Below, in pieces: positions 25,606 to 36,681 of a stretch of DNA of 64,000 nt. This DNA is from Hygrophila difformis. Lineage: Eukaryota; Streptophyta; Magnoliopsida; Lamiales; Acanthaceae. Below the pieces are notes generated by a model. The model saw nothing but the letters and a program-made list of their open reading frames with translations, made no database searches and was not told the DNA's origin. Where the stretch lies: assembly GCA_030278955.1 (NCBI GenBank), contig JAOANR010000012.1, positions 22,871,977 through 22,935,976 on the forward strand, in the 5' to 3' direction. The position numbers and the translations under genes are program-made. Each line of letters starts with the position of its first letter. The first letter of the stretch is position 1.

Positions 25606-26184
25606 GTACATTTTAATTCAATTATGTTTAATTTCATTTATTATATTTTCCTTTCTATTATACTGCAATTCAATTAAAGTATTTTTATTCATTTTAATTC
25701 TATTTCCATTTAGTAACATTCTAAATGTTAATATTTTAAGTTTTAATAAAGACCTAGCATGGAAAAGAATAATTGAAAGAAAAAAAATTAATTAGTTATT
25801 TGCCAAAGTGTTTTTTTTTTTTTTTGTCAGCACATAATATGTAGATCCAATTGTTAATGTATGGGGACTTGGCCCAATGATCAAGCCTCCTGGCTTTTAA
25901 CATGTGTTCAAAGTTCAAATAGAAATTGAACGCTGAATCTTTCGGCTTCCATGTACAAATTAATGACTTTTGAATAAATATTAGGGTAGACCTAATTAGA
26001 CCCTAGACTAATTCTTCTCAGAACCCATACCTACCTTGCAGACCAACTGCGTTTAGTATGAATAAATTATAGTATTGTTTTTATACTCGGCACAACATAT
26101 ATTTTATATTTCATCGTAATTCAACATTTTAGAAAATGCCATCTAAGAAATTTCAATAATGGCGTTACTCTGGATATTATGTTT
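25606..26184. other. Spacer with a possible second SINE type
   Basis: AT-rich, no gene. A block at about 25860-25960 (GGGGACTTGGCCCAATGATC... then TGTTCAAAGTTCAAATAG) has spacing like Pol III A and B boxes and may be a decayed tRNA-derived SINE; support is weak. Confidence 0.4.
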
Positions 26185-26349
26185 TTAGGTGAATACCTGG
26201 GTATCCCCATGCCTCATTGGACCCAAGATTAATCCCTCGAGGATCGGGTTGCCTCTCCCAAAGTAGAATTCTGCATACACAAAGGCTCGAACCCGAGACC
26301 TTTGCTTAAGCTGCCAGAGCCCCATACCACTCATGCCAACTGCGTTTGG
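26185..26349 (-). mobile_element. tRNA-derived SINE, full-length
   Basis: On the minus strand it starts with a tRNA-like head (GCAGTTGGCATGAGTGGTAT, A box) and has a B box GGGTTCGAGCC (plus 26284-26294). It then has a body ending ...GGTATTCACCTAA. A 19-base target duplication (TACTCTGGATATTATGTTT) flanks it at 26166-26184 and 26350-26368. Related copies at 30501, 34026, 58882, 60516 and 61207 show that this is a repeat family and not a tRNA gene. Confidence 0.92.
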
Positions 26350-26388
26350 TACTCTGGATATTATGTTTGTATCCATTAAAACAATAAA

Positions 26389-26537
26389 CACAATACAGTA
26401 AATTACGTTGAAGTATATAGGGTTTAGGGTAGCTTTGAACTATACCCAAATCTTTACTTTTACTTTGTATCCAATTTTTTTACTTTTACAAGCAGTAAAT
26501 AGTAAAGTAAAAATCCAACGTAATTTACTGTATTGTG
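26389..26537. mobile_element. Short inverted-repeat element (MITE-like)
   Basis: The ends are perfect 22-base inverted repeats (26389-26410 and 26516-26537; outermost CACAATACAGTAAATTACGT). The 149-base unit has no coding content. No clear target duplication is visible, so the superfamily is open. Confidence 0.6.
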
Positions 26538-26901
26538 CTTTCTGCCTTTGGACGGAAACTTTTATCTTTTTCCATGGAATTGGAAATCCAACGAATTCGA
26601 GATGTATTGTGACCAATATTTTACCCAGACACAGGCGAAAAACCAATTTGACTTTTCGATTTGTTCTAGAAAGAGAATGCGGCAGCATCCTTTGAAGGAA
26701 TGGGTCAATTCGCCCAATATTCCAGACGCATTTGTCCCTTTCGATCCTACCCAAGAACTTGTCAGCTCAGATCTTCAAGCTGCATTTATCAGACCTCAAG
26801 AAAGAATGAAAAAATCCTAAATTTTTAATATGCAGCTCTCAAAATTTTTCCACACGCCTGAAAGTCTTCTAGTAATTTCTTCCTCACCTTGGCCCGCCAT
26901 A

Positions 26902-26909
26902 TTTAAATT
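26902..26909 (+). promoter_or_regulatory. TATA-like box upstream of the lipase gene
   Basis: TATTTAAA lies about 80 bases before the chosen ATG at 26990. The position is plausible for a core promoter if the 5' leader is short; no transcript evidence is available. Confidence 0.35.
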
Positions 26910-26989
26910 GTACTAATAATATTTGTTGCTAGTTGCTACCAGTTAAAAATTCTTGAATTCTCAAGTTTGCAATCAAGGTGTTCGATGAA

Positions 26990-29570
26990 ATGTCCGTATT
27001 CTGTGGGGTTGAAAGCGTGGTTGTTTTAGGGTGTTTGCGCTGGGCGTGGAAGCGCTGCACCCACGTCGGCTCCGACGACAGCGCCGCCTGGTCCACAGCC
27101 ACCGCCGACGAATTCTCCGCCGTGCCGCGCGCCTGCCGCCTAGTATTGGCCGTCTATGAACCCGACCTCCGATTTCCCCAATACGCCCCCGAGGGGGGCT
27201 ACGGTCTGAACCCCGATTGGGTGATCAAGCGTGTGGACTACGAGCAAACCCTCGGCCATGCTCCCCCATACTTAGTTTACGTCGATCACGACAATCGAGA
27301 GATAGTGCTGGCAATCCGTGGGCTAAATTTGGCGAAAGAGAGTGATTACAAAACATTGGTGGATAATAAGCTAGGCATGCAGATATTTGATGGCGGCTAT
27401 GTACATCATGGATTGTTGAAATCCGCGATTTGGGTGTTTAATGCTGAGACGGAGACGTTGAAGAGGGTGTGGGAGGAGACAGGGATGGAGTATAAGATGG
27501 TGTTTACGGGCCATTCGTTGGGGTCTGGGATTGCAGCTCTATTGAGTATGATTGTTGCCAACCATGGGGATCAGTTAGGGGGTATTCCGCGGAATCTGGT
27601 GAGGTGTTATGCAGTAGCTCCAGCAAGGTGTATGTCGCTTAACTTGGCGGTTAAGTACGCGGATGTCGTGCATTCCATTGTTCTGCAGGTGAGCTTTTGG
27701 CATCCAATTCGTGTTCTTTTGATCTGTGGATAATTTGGTTGAAATTAATTTTTTTTATCATAGCAATGGCTTCTTATACCATGTTATAGATCAACTTTCT
27801 TGAAAGTTCAATCTTTATTTTTAACAATGTAGATGGTCATGCCCCAATATGTATCATCTAGCACCCAGCTATGAATATGCAAATGAATTTGGAATTTGTA
27901 CCTGTTTTTGTGCATATTGTGATTGGTTGAAACTTGAACCTAGTCGAACACGTTGAACTAATGATGCTTTTGAAAACTGGCATTTTGTTCAGGATGACTT
28001 CTTGCCCAGGACAACCACCTCACTTGAAGAAGTTTTCAACACACTCTTCTGGTTAGTCATTATGAGCTAATAATATTCGGAGGCTGTTAGAAACTCATCG
28101 GTGCGATGTTTTCTTTAATCGTTCTGTTGAAAGAGTTGATCTTTTGTCGATAACTGATCTGGGCGTCGATGATTTTTGTGCAGTTTGCCCTGCTTGTTGT
28201 TTGTTGTCTGCCTGAGAGACACATTTGTACCTGAAGGAAAAAAACTCAATGATCCAAGAAGGCTGTATGCACCTGGTCGGATATATCACATTGTTGACAG
28301 AAAATTTTGCAGGTAAAACTCTGTTGAAATTAGTGAGATGATTGTTTTGCAATACTGGAAGAGTTCAACTAAAACATCTTACCTTAGATCATCAATTTAG
28401 GCCCTGTTTGATAACCCATTCAAGGAAACACAACTTGAATACTTACGCTGGCAAATTACCAAAAAGCATGCTTATGTCTTTGGGTTTTTAAGTTCTTGTC
28501 ATTGTTAACTTATTGGATTTGGATTTCAGTGTTTTTTTGTCAAAAGCAGGCTTGATACAGATGATATACACAAAATTGATGTTTCAGTTTTAATTAACAG
28601 GTGTGGGAGGTTCCCTCCACAAGTTAGAACCGCTATTCCTGTGGACGGAAGATTTGAGCATCTTGTCTTATCATGCAATGCTTTCTCTGATCATACCATT
28701 ATGTCTATCGAAAGAGAGGCCGAAATGGCCTTGGAGGTAGGCTTCTCAAAAGAGTTCTTCCTTTCTTTAGCTAGCTTTTTTCCTATTTTCTCAAGTGAAG
28801 TGCAGCAGCAACTCAACAAGATTTATTTTGGAGCTCACTTGTATTACCACCCCTTTTGTAATATCCATATCCTGGAGAATGGCATAAAAAGGAATGAAAC
28901 GAGCTTCTATGATGAATGACCTCCTAGGAAGTGTGCGTGAGTGAGGTCTAGTTTGTGGGATGAAGAATAATACCCTGTTTTTCCACACTGTTACACACCA
29001 TTTAAATCCCCATTTCCCTATCTTGTAAAGAAAAACTTAAAATAAAAGACCTCTTGTGTTTTTAGTACTAGGTAACGTATAAATTCGGGGAATACAATGG
29101 AGGAAAGCTATTTGTTAATCTATGAACTCACTACTCTTACTTTTAATTTTAAGAAAAGTGTCCATATTTTTGTTGCACAGATTATGAAGGAAAATGAGAT
29201 ATGCAGAATGGAGACCATCACAACACCCCCGAAAGTGCAGAGATTGGAGAGGAAGTTGACACTGGAGAAAGAACACGAGGATGCATTGAAACGCGCCATC
29301 AGCTTGAACATACCTCATTCCACCATAATAGCATCTGCTGGACAAGGAGATGTGGAAGAAGTGGACTCATTCCTCAACACCACCCAAGACAAAGATTCAA
29401 AGGAGGCAAGCTCCGCGACCAGCCAGAAACAATTACTTCATCCCTCCGAGACACTAAAAGAGAAAGATGAAATGTCTAGCACGACCAATTGGAACGACAT
29501 AATCAAGAAGCTTTACAAGAGAAGCGAATCTGGACAACTGTTATTAAATGGAAACACCTCTGTTTCATGA
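26990..29570 (+). CDS. Class 3 (diacylglycerol-lipase-like) lipase, five exons
   Basis: Predicted exons are 26990-27688, 27993-28051, 28184-28312, 28601-28736 and 29181-29570, joined by GT-AG introns in compatible phases to give 470 residues. It should hydrolyse acyl esters of glycerolipids at a membrane. The alpha/beta-hydrolase nucleophile elbow is GHSLG with Ser176. By family alignment Asp235 (DFLPR) and His327 (FSDH) are the likely other catalytic residues (inference). Residues 1-20 are hydrophobic, and a Cys-rich hydrophobic stretch at 253-263 could aid membrane attachment. The overall plan matches plant lipases annotated as calmodulin-binding heat-shock proteins. The last 129 residues are hydrophilic and probably disordered. 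ATG 26990 is chosen because the frame upstream of it has only a GTG. No disabling change is seen. Confidence 0.9.
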
Positions 29571-29746
29571 CACATTTTTGTTCTCCTCTGCGTGTGTGTT
29601 GATTATTCATTTTTGTGCACAAGCCTGTGTAAAATGTTTGGTTAGGTTAGTGCAATATATTTCAGCAATGTACAGTGTGTTTTTTTCAATTTCTAAATTT
29701 TTTATTTTGTATTTTAGAGGAAATGTGTATACTTTGTATTGAGAAA

Positions 29747-29752
29747 AATAAA
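29747..29752 (+). terminator. Candidate poly(A) signal of the lipase gene
   Basis: AATAAA, 177 bases after the stop codon, in a T-rich 3' region. Position and context are typical for plant 3' ends. Confidence 0.5.
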
Positions 29753-30500
29753 ATGCAAATTTTATGTTTTTGTGATTCCCTTCATATTGTATACTTAAGT
29801 TCATAAAAACTTAAGAGCAAACCCCTAGAATAGCTCAGTTACAGCGAGGAAGGCTATGTGTATGCATAAAGGTTTGTACTCCTTTGCATCACTTAAAATG
29901 ATAGTAATTGTCAAGCTCTTCAGCCAATTTCTTTCCACTTTGCCCTTCTCCGTTTAGCTCAACCAGAACTGAACATATTAAAAATATTAGTATTATCCAG
30001 ATGGGCAATTGTCAATTCTGATTTCATAATATAAAGGGCAATTGTTTAAAATATTATCCACATAGAAGCAAATGTATTCCAAATAAATTAAGCATCTTAT
30101 AAAATGTCAGCAACATAATTGGCAAGGCAGATTGTGAGTATCCATCCAGAGACAGACACCTGAATTTCATCTCCAGAATCAGACACCTGAATTTCATCAT
30201 TTACTTAAATATCAATGAAGGAATGCCATCAAATATACATGATACCAAGAAATGCTATATTGTCAACAAACGAATGCAGCACCAAGAAGTGCAAATATTA
30301 TCATCCCACTATATTACAAAAAGTACCTTTCACCAGTAATATGCTGTCCACGAAACCCAATTAATGTTAAATTTCTGAATTCCCACTCTTCGTAGGCCGT
30401 AGCATGCTTAAAGGTAGAAGTGGTGAGCCATAACTACACTCGCAGCAATTTATGTTGATAAATGATGCTAATACACTAATACACTAAACTCCCAACATTT

Positions 30501-30680
30501 TTTGATGAATTACCGAGTATCCTCAGCCCTCGTTGGGCCCAAAACTAATCCCTCGAAGATCCGGTGAGCATTAAAGGGTTGCATCTCCCAATGCAGAATT
30601 CTACATACACAAAGGCTCGAACTCGAAACATTTCCTTAAGCTACTAGAGCCCCATACCACTCAGGCCAACTGCGTTTGGT
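30501..30680 (-). mobile_element. tRNA-derived SINE, full-length
   Basis: Same family as the copy at 26185: minus-strand head ACCAAACGCAGTTGGCCTGA, B box near 30615, tail toward 30501. A 14-base target duplication AACTCCCAACATTT flanks it at 30487-30500 and 30681-30694. It differs from the 26185 copy by several substitutions and a short insertion (GGTGAGCATTAAA-type) near 30560-30575. Confidence 0.9.
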
Positions 30681-31509
30681 AACTCCCAACATTTATAATT
30701 CAAGCGAGTTTCAGAATACAAAGAAATCCACATGAAAATAAGAAACTCAAATCATGCCAATTGACCCACATGACGAAGAAAGATGTGGACTTGAACTACA
30801 GATAAGCAAAGATTCAAACATTTTCAGAAGTTTGGAGAAACCCATCTTGCTGTACCTGTAGGGGAGACAACATATGCTATAGCTAATGAAGAATCAAAGC
30901 GATCTAGGAGAGATGTCACATGCTATAAGTAATAAAGAATCATAGCGGGGACTAGGACTGGTGAAAAAGGGGCACAGACAGAGAAGTTCCAAACTGCAAT
31001 GGTATGTGCATAACTGCTAAAAGAACCAGCAGAATGAGAAATGAATAGTGAGTTATAACTAAAACAAACTAACCAAAAGAGAATTAAGTGAATATCTGCT
31101 GCTCAATGGTCCAGGTTCCAACAGCCTCTCTCTAAAAGGAGCAGAGCATGCATTTTTCCGATGTACTTCAAGGATGGTCCATGGTACCACCACCAAATCA
31201 CCAATAGGTCAGTTTATTAAGTGACCAAATTTTACAAGATAATTTATCCACCCACAGACCCAAGCAAGAAACCCTAGTAACAATAGAAGGTGAAACATTT
31301 GCATTGATAGGCACTCCGAATCTAAGATGTGCTATGCATCATGCTACAAGGCACGGGGCGGATGGTATATTTGAACTGATAACATAATATAGCAATGATT
31401 AGTTGAAGTCATGAAGGTACAGGATCACTGTGTTCATAGTCAATAATAAATTAGACCAGGCTCATTGTATCAAGATCCAAGCAGAATCATAGTATCTTAA
31501 TAGTTCCAG

Positions 31510-31930
31510 CAAGGTTATCAAGATCGAGATCTTAGTTGGGATCGTTTTTGTCTTTGCAAGATCGGGATCGTAGGATCGAATTTAGATCCTACCAAATTGC
31601 AACAATAGATAAAAATAATTATACATATTAACAAATGAAAGCATAACATAGATTATTATTAGGTAAATGAAGCAATAAAACACTATAAACAGTTGAAAAT
31701 AAAATTTAATACCGATTTTATGAAAAAAATGAGATTATGAGAGCATATTTCAAACTTTTATAGGATCGGATCGTATAGGATGGTAAGATTCTAACATTAC
31801 GATCGGGATTTTACAATCAAGATCGAGATCCTACTAAATTTAAGATCCTACAAAGATCTGGATCGTTTTTAAGAAGTGGGATCGTAAACTCGTCAGATCT
31901 TAAATCAAGATTGAGATCTTAATAACTATG
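31510..31930. mobile_element. hAT-type MITE rich in GATC words
   Basis: Ends are CAAGGTTATCAAGATC and, reversed, CATAGTTATTAAGATC. AGTTCCAG is duplicated at 31502-31509 and 31931-31938 (8 bases, hAT-like). The body is full of GATC, AGATC and GGATCG words facing both ways near both ends, a subterminal pattern expected of transposase-binding repeats. No protein is encoded. Confidence 0.8.
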
Positions 31931-32782
31931 AGTTCCAGAACAGTCCAGCAGGCAGCAAGATCCCAATAATGCTCAATAATTTGGTCATAATCCAAATTTA
32001 CACAATTTTAGGTGATATAATATATTGCTGTTCTTTGTGGGGACTAAATATGCTCAATACCTTCAAGAAATATAATGACACAAGGTTATGGTCATGTTTT
32101 CATTTTTTAGTTCTTTCCCCAGTTTTAAACAAGAAAGCAATAATCATCAACATAATCAGACCTAAAGAGTCCCAATTCTCAAACTGCAGAGGGTAGCCAG
32201 ATTGTTCGATATCTCCAAATATCAAAGAACATATTCGGTATTTATGCTCCAACATATATAGGCCTCAGCCACACAGTTTCACAAAATTGAAAATACACCT
32301 TCTAGCACCTAAAAAATACATAGGCAAGTATTAGAAAAATGATTACCTGCAATCACTAAAACACTGCTCTGTTACAATTGTTATGCCATGGATATTGTTT
32401 TCTTGGATTTGGAGGTGTAACATATGCAAGAGATATTGATAATTCATCTTCCACTTAATATATTCTGAAACTATTAACGAAAGAACAAACAAAACCAGTG
32501 GAACCAGTTTTTAGACAACACAAAAGCTCACTAACTTTACTTGGTCTGCAAGATTATAATGCCATTTCACATGAATGAAAAGATATCTCAAAAGGGCACA
32601 AACCATAGACCAATTACTGTATGTACTTTATCATTTACTTAGTAGAGTTCAACACCAAACATACACAATCTCACCTAAGTAATGTAGCGATTGGAAAATA
32701 TGGCACTACACACACAAAAAAAAGGCAGGCGCTTTCCTCTTTCTATTTTTCCGGCTCCAACTAGAATAACTATCACATTTAC

Positions 32783-33928
32783 TTAACTCTTTTGGAGAGA
32801 ATTCTCGAGAACCAACCTCAACCGGCTTCCTAACACATCCAATTCTGCAATTCTTTGCTGCTGCCACCGTACACGGAAACTCTCTGCCGACACTGCCCTT
32901 TCACTACTACCACCAGCTACAAGTCTTCTTCTAACATCCTTGAAACATTCATCGAATACATTTAGAATCACTCTCGCCGTCAATTCTCCTATTTTGTTTT
33001 CACAGCCAAGATCAATACTCTCCCCAGTCCCAACTTTAGCAGAAACAATCCCTTCAACAAACGGCACGTTTCCCTCATCCTCCATAGCCGATTCTTCCCT
33101 TTCAAACTCAACGTTAACCTCACTCAACTTATCAGCTTCATTTTCACAATCCTCGTTGCAGAATCTCCCCATTGAAACTTCACCCTGAACCCCATCACCA
33201 ACACAATCAGCCCCCGAATTGGGATGATACCCATCAATCAGTTCATTAGACACGCCGGCCACAGGCAAAGTAGGCGAAAAGTTAACCTTAACCCCAACCA
33301 GGGTCGATTTATAAAGGTGCCCATCACCGCCGGTACTACTACCATTACCAGCATTGCGATTATCGCCCTGATCAAAACCCACATTCCTGACGCCACTAAA
33401 TGGAGAAGTGGCGGAATAATCAGGGTGCCAGAGCTGCTTGGACAAGTCAAAAAGGGCGCGATCATGAAGGGACAGCTGCGATCGATCCAAACCCTTGGCC
33501 AACCTGGCGGAAATGACACGAAACTTCTTCCGCAGCCTCCGCAGCTTCTCGGAGAGCTGAGATTTGGTGTAGGGCTGGGACATGGAGTCGGAGAAGCGGG
33601 TGTAGAAAAGGCCCAAGTCCCTGGGAAAGGCTAGATGGAGAGAGGAAGAATCCAAGAGGCCCTGAAGGAAGCGGATCTCGTCGGGCTCGGTCCATATCCG
33701 GTGAAACTTGAAGGGAGGCGATGATGATGCTGATGCGGTAGCGGGTGAGGAGGCGTGAATAATACTAGGTTGGTCGTCGTCGGGATTGGGAATCTTACGT
33801 TTGACGGGGAGTTTGGAAAAGGATTGATGAGTGGAGGAGTTTAGGGTGGAGTCCATGGCGCTAGGGTTTGTAGAGATGGGGTCGAGGAGGCTGGAAGGGG
33901 GGCTCGGCTCACTGTTGCAGCATTGCAC
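32783..33928 (-). CDS. GeBP/STOREKEEPER-like DNA-binding protein
   Basis: An uninterrupted 381-residue frame. Residues ~77-171 match the plant GeBP/STOREKEEPER DNA-binding region (formerly DUF573): it opens with HRIWTEPDEIRFLQGLLD and continues through an SQLSEKLRRLRKKF helix. Residues ~310-378 match the conserved C-terminal segment (RWQQQRIAELDVLGSRLRLV), thought to mediate dimerisation. These nuclear proteins regulate transcription, in some plants through cytokinin-linked programmes (family knowledge). The N terminus is Ser/Pro-rich and holds a basic PVKRKIP segment that could be a nuclear signal; the middle is acidic. The start could be Met1 (33928) or Met25 (33856). Intron-less structure is common in this family. 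Confidence 0.88.
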   Translation of the reverse strand: MQCCNSEPSPPSSLLDPISTNPSAMDSTLNSSTHQSFSKLPVKRKIPNPDDDQPSIIHASSPATASASSSPPFKFHRIWTEPDEIRFLQGLLDSSSLHLAFPRDLGLFYTRFSDSMSQPYTKSQLSEKLRRLRKKFRVISARLAKGLDRSQLSLHDRALFDLSKQLWHPDYSATSPFSGVRNVGFDQGDNRNAGNGSSTGGDGHLYKSTLVGVKVNFSPTLPVAGVSNELIDGYHPNSGADCVGDGVQGEVSMGRFCNEDCENEADKLSEVNVEFEREESAMEDEGNVPFVEGIVSAKVGTGESIDLGCENKIGELTARVILNVFDECFKDVRRRLVAGGSSERAVSAESFRVRWQQQRIAELDVLGSRLRLVLENSLQKS

Positions 33929-34025
33929 TGTTAGGTGTGTGTTAACCGTGATTCTGATTCACCAAATCATTCTTAATTACCTTTCCAATTTCGATTTCCA
34001 CTTTGGAAAGTAACCTTTCAATTTT

Positions 34026-34091
34026 TTTTGGTGAATAACGCACCTTGAGCCCAAAACGAGCCTCAATCTATTCAAATCAACTGCGTTTGAT
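34026..34091 (-). mobile_element. Internally deleted SINE
   Basis: Only 66 bases: the SINE 3' end (GGTGAAT side) joined to a short middle and the ACTGCGTTTG head seen in the full copies. A 17-base target duplication (AGTAACCTTTCAATTTT) flanks it at 34009-34025 and 34092-34108. The intact duplication implies that the deletion is internal, or was present when it inserted. Confidence 0.8.
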
Positions 34092-34309
34092 AGTAACCTT
34101 TCAATTTTGATCCATCCATTTTCCTTTCTACACAAATTCTCAAATAAATTATTATATGTAATTAAAGAATAAGTTATGTTGACGAACATAATTACTAAAA
34201 ATTCAAACAAAATAATGAACTTAGTAATAATTTAAGGGAACGGTTATGGTGCTTCCAAATATTTGGAAGTACGGTAAAGACAACTGTAACAACTCTACCA
34301 CAGGCTGGA

Positions 34310-34470
34310 CCTGCAGATCATGCACCCCACTGCCTCCCCATTTGTGCATCTCGCACCCCATGGTAGATTGTTGGGAGTGGGATTTGAACACCCAACCTCC
34401 CCTTTAACAACCACCCAAAGGTAAGGTTGTTAACCATGTAGTCCGAGGTTACGACGACGACTTTCCCGGT
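34310..34470 (-). mobile_element. Probable SINE of a second family
   Basis: The minus strand reads ATGGTTAACAACCTTACCTT (A-box-like) and later GGTGTTCAAATCCCACTCCC (B-box-like). This fits a tRNA-derived SINE. Boundaries and target duplication are not resolved. Confidence 0.45.
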
Positions 34471-35942
34471 AGCACTGAGACACATGGAGGGGCGCAGAAT
34501 GTATGATTCGGATGAAGGTATATTGTAAGTTGAAAATAAAAAGTTTTGTTCAACGGTGAACACCTGGTTTCCTATAATTTATAATATTCTAAATTAGTTA
34601 GTTAACTAGTTATGGGCATTATTTTTCACATCATGAGGGATTAGGATTTTATGATTGAATGGTATTAGTTGGAAAGAAATTTCTATTATAATGGAATGGT
34701 ATAATTTAGAATAAAACTAACCATTTAATTAACTTTTATGGTTGGTGGCATGTTTGGCAAAGCCTTTGAGGAGACGCGTACTAAAAACAGGGAAGATTCA
34801 AATACGTCGAAGGGGGCTAAAACTTTTGACAAATTTCCCACACGAGTATTTTCTAAAAATAGAAAATGATATTAATCCCAGTTTTGATTTTTCTTTAATG
34901 AAACCGATTTATGAAGGCGGAGTTGGGATTAGGGATATATTTAGGTTGTCACGTTTTTATTTACTCGTGTTAAGAAACTGTGCCCCCGAAAGCGCACGGA
35001 GTCAAAAATTGCAGTATTTCTAGTAAGTACCGGATCGTTCACTGGAGGATGTGCGATAGAAGCAGGGCCCACGTTGTTTTATAAGATTTTCCATTCGGTT
35101 ACTCGATTCAAGTTTGTGTCTTACTACCAACTACATGACATAATTTAATTCTAAGCTATGAAAGCAATAAAATAAAGCAGATAAAATTATTCTAGAAAGC
35201 GAATTAAATTTAATCTAAGAAAGCAATAAAATTATTCTAAGAAAGCAGATTTAAAATAAAACAGAAAGGACAGGAAGAAAATAATAAAAATTGGACAAGA
35301 TTCAGATGAGACACAATTAAACTTCCATTTTAATACACAAATCTTTGTTCGGGATAATCCTTTCAGCTAGCTAGTTCTCATGCTCTCTATACCATGTTCC
35401 CTTTAACAGACAGGTACTTACAGTAAGAGTTTACATGCTCTTAAGACAACAAAATCTAAGATACCACAAACTCGTAACTTCCTTTGCAATGCCTTGCAGG
35501 AGTATGTTAGTCATCTGTGGTGGACAAGTAACACCTGAAAAATCATTAGTTGAAGTGCCAAGTACTCCTATCATTCCCCCATATCACACCCAAAGATTCT
35601 AATTAAACCCTGAACTATCCTTTAACTCTCAGTCCTAGTAGCAGTTAGAAGATCCAGTGACACATCCGAGTGACCTCTACGAAAGCGATTAAAAGAAAGC
35701 AGTAAAGAAAGCAGTTAAAATCCTATCACTCGGGAGTTTCAAAAGCTTCGTACTGGTAGTAAAAGAAAGCCCCCAGTCAGAATGACCGAGCGTGGATCAA
35801 GAATTCCCGAATCTCGGTGAACCGCTCGCAGTGTTCACTTCCTTTCGGGTGGTTATGAGATACAAACTAATGAAACGAACTAATAGATTAGTTCGTTCCG
35901 GATGCACTCACTCAGGACTCAAAAATAGGCTTTGACAAAAGA

Positions 35943-35947
35943 GGATA
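35943..35947. other. Target-site duplication GGATA of the Ty3 element
   Basis: GGATA precedes the 5' LTR and recurs at 47374-47378 after the 3' LTR. It marks a simple, complete insertion. Confidence 0.97.
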
Positions 35948-36681
35948 TGTAACACCCGAGGAAAAACAAATTCAAATTGTTTTGAACTACGTCATGACTT
36001 GATCCCTTCACAGGGTACGTAGGCAGCTTAGAACTGATTTCTAAGTTCAGTCACGAAATAAATCACAAAATACATCACGAATTAGATCACAAGGACGATA
36101 GGGGATGTTGAAACCAATTTAGACTAGGCTAAGTAGGACCCGGAAATGTTGCGAGCGATAAGCCGGACTCGTAACAAGATTAAGGAGAAGATTCCGCAAC
36201 GAAGACGCCCCAGGGAATCGAGCTAACACGTAGAAAACCGATAGGGGAAAGCGAGGGAAGACCCGACGGAACACGCGGAGCCGAACCGGCCGGTCCGGCC
36301 GGCCCGCGCTGTCCGCGCGCCGCCGCGCGGCCACCGCGCGGCCAAGGGCGTCGCGACGCCAGGCCTGGCACGCGTGCTCCGCGCGGCCATAGGGGTGGGT
36401 GCGCGCCACCTCCGCGCCAGAGGGGCTGAAGGTGTAATCTTTCCATTCGGGGGTGATTTTCTTGCCGAAATTACAACTCCCTTCGAGGGAAACCAAATCC
36501 CAGCCTTAAGGAAGGCTTAGGGGCGGCTGGGGAGCCTCAAAACCCTAATCCCACAGAAAACCCATCCCCACCATACTTACAAACTCCCTCTCCAAGCCAA
36601 ACCCTCCCGACGAAGCTTTCCGGCGAACTTTCCGGCGACGACGAGGTGAACGGGACTGAGCCACGGCTTCATAGAACCTTG

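Larger units (their letters stand above)
29760..32782. other. Intergenic DNA between the two host genes
   Basis: No further gene is seen. It holds a SINE (30501-30680) and a hAT MITE (31510-31930). The part near 32200-32780 should include the 3' untranslated region of the minus-strand GeBP-like gene. Confidence 0.5.

Noticed and set aside
26284..26294. Possible tRNA gene (B box GGGTTCGAGCC)
   Set aside because: The sequence belongs to a SINE with 19-base target duplications and several relatives in the window; no cloverleaf acceptor stem is apparent.
26408..26820. Overlapping 95-104-residue frames upstream of the lipase gene
   Set aside because: The left part falls in a MITE-like inverted repeat and the frames conflict across strands. 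The end of the 26533-26820 frame looks protein-like, but I have no family match or splice support.
33224..33634. 136-residue plus-strand frame opposite the GeBP-like gene
   Set aside because: It is antisense to a well-supported coding frame with conserved domains, and there is no independent evidence for it.
36119..36496. 125-residue minus-strand open frame (with an overlapping 88-residue frame), repeated at 44789-45166
   Set aside because: It lies in the GC-rich part of the chromovirus LTR, is antisense, has low-complexity Arg/Ala/Pro composition, and recurs only because the LTR is duplicated.
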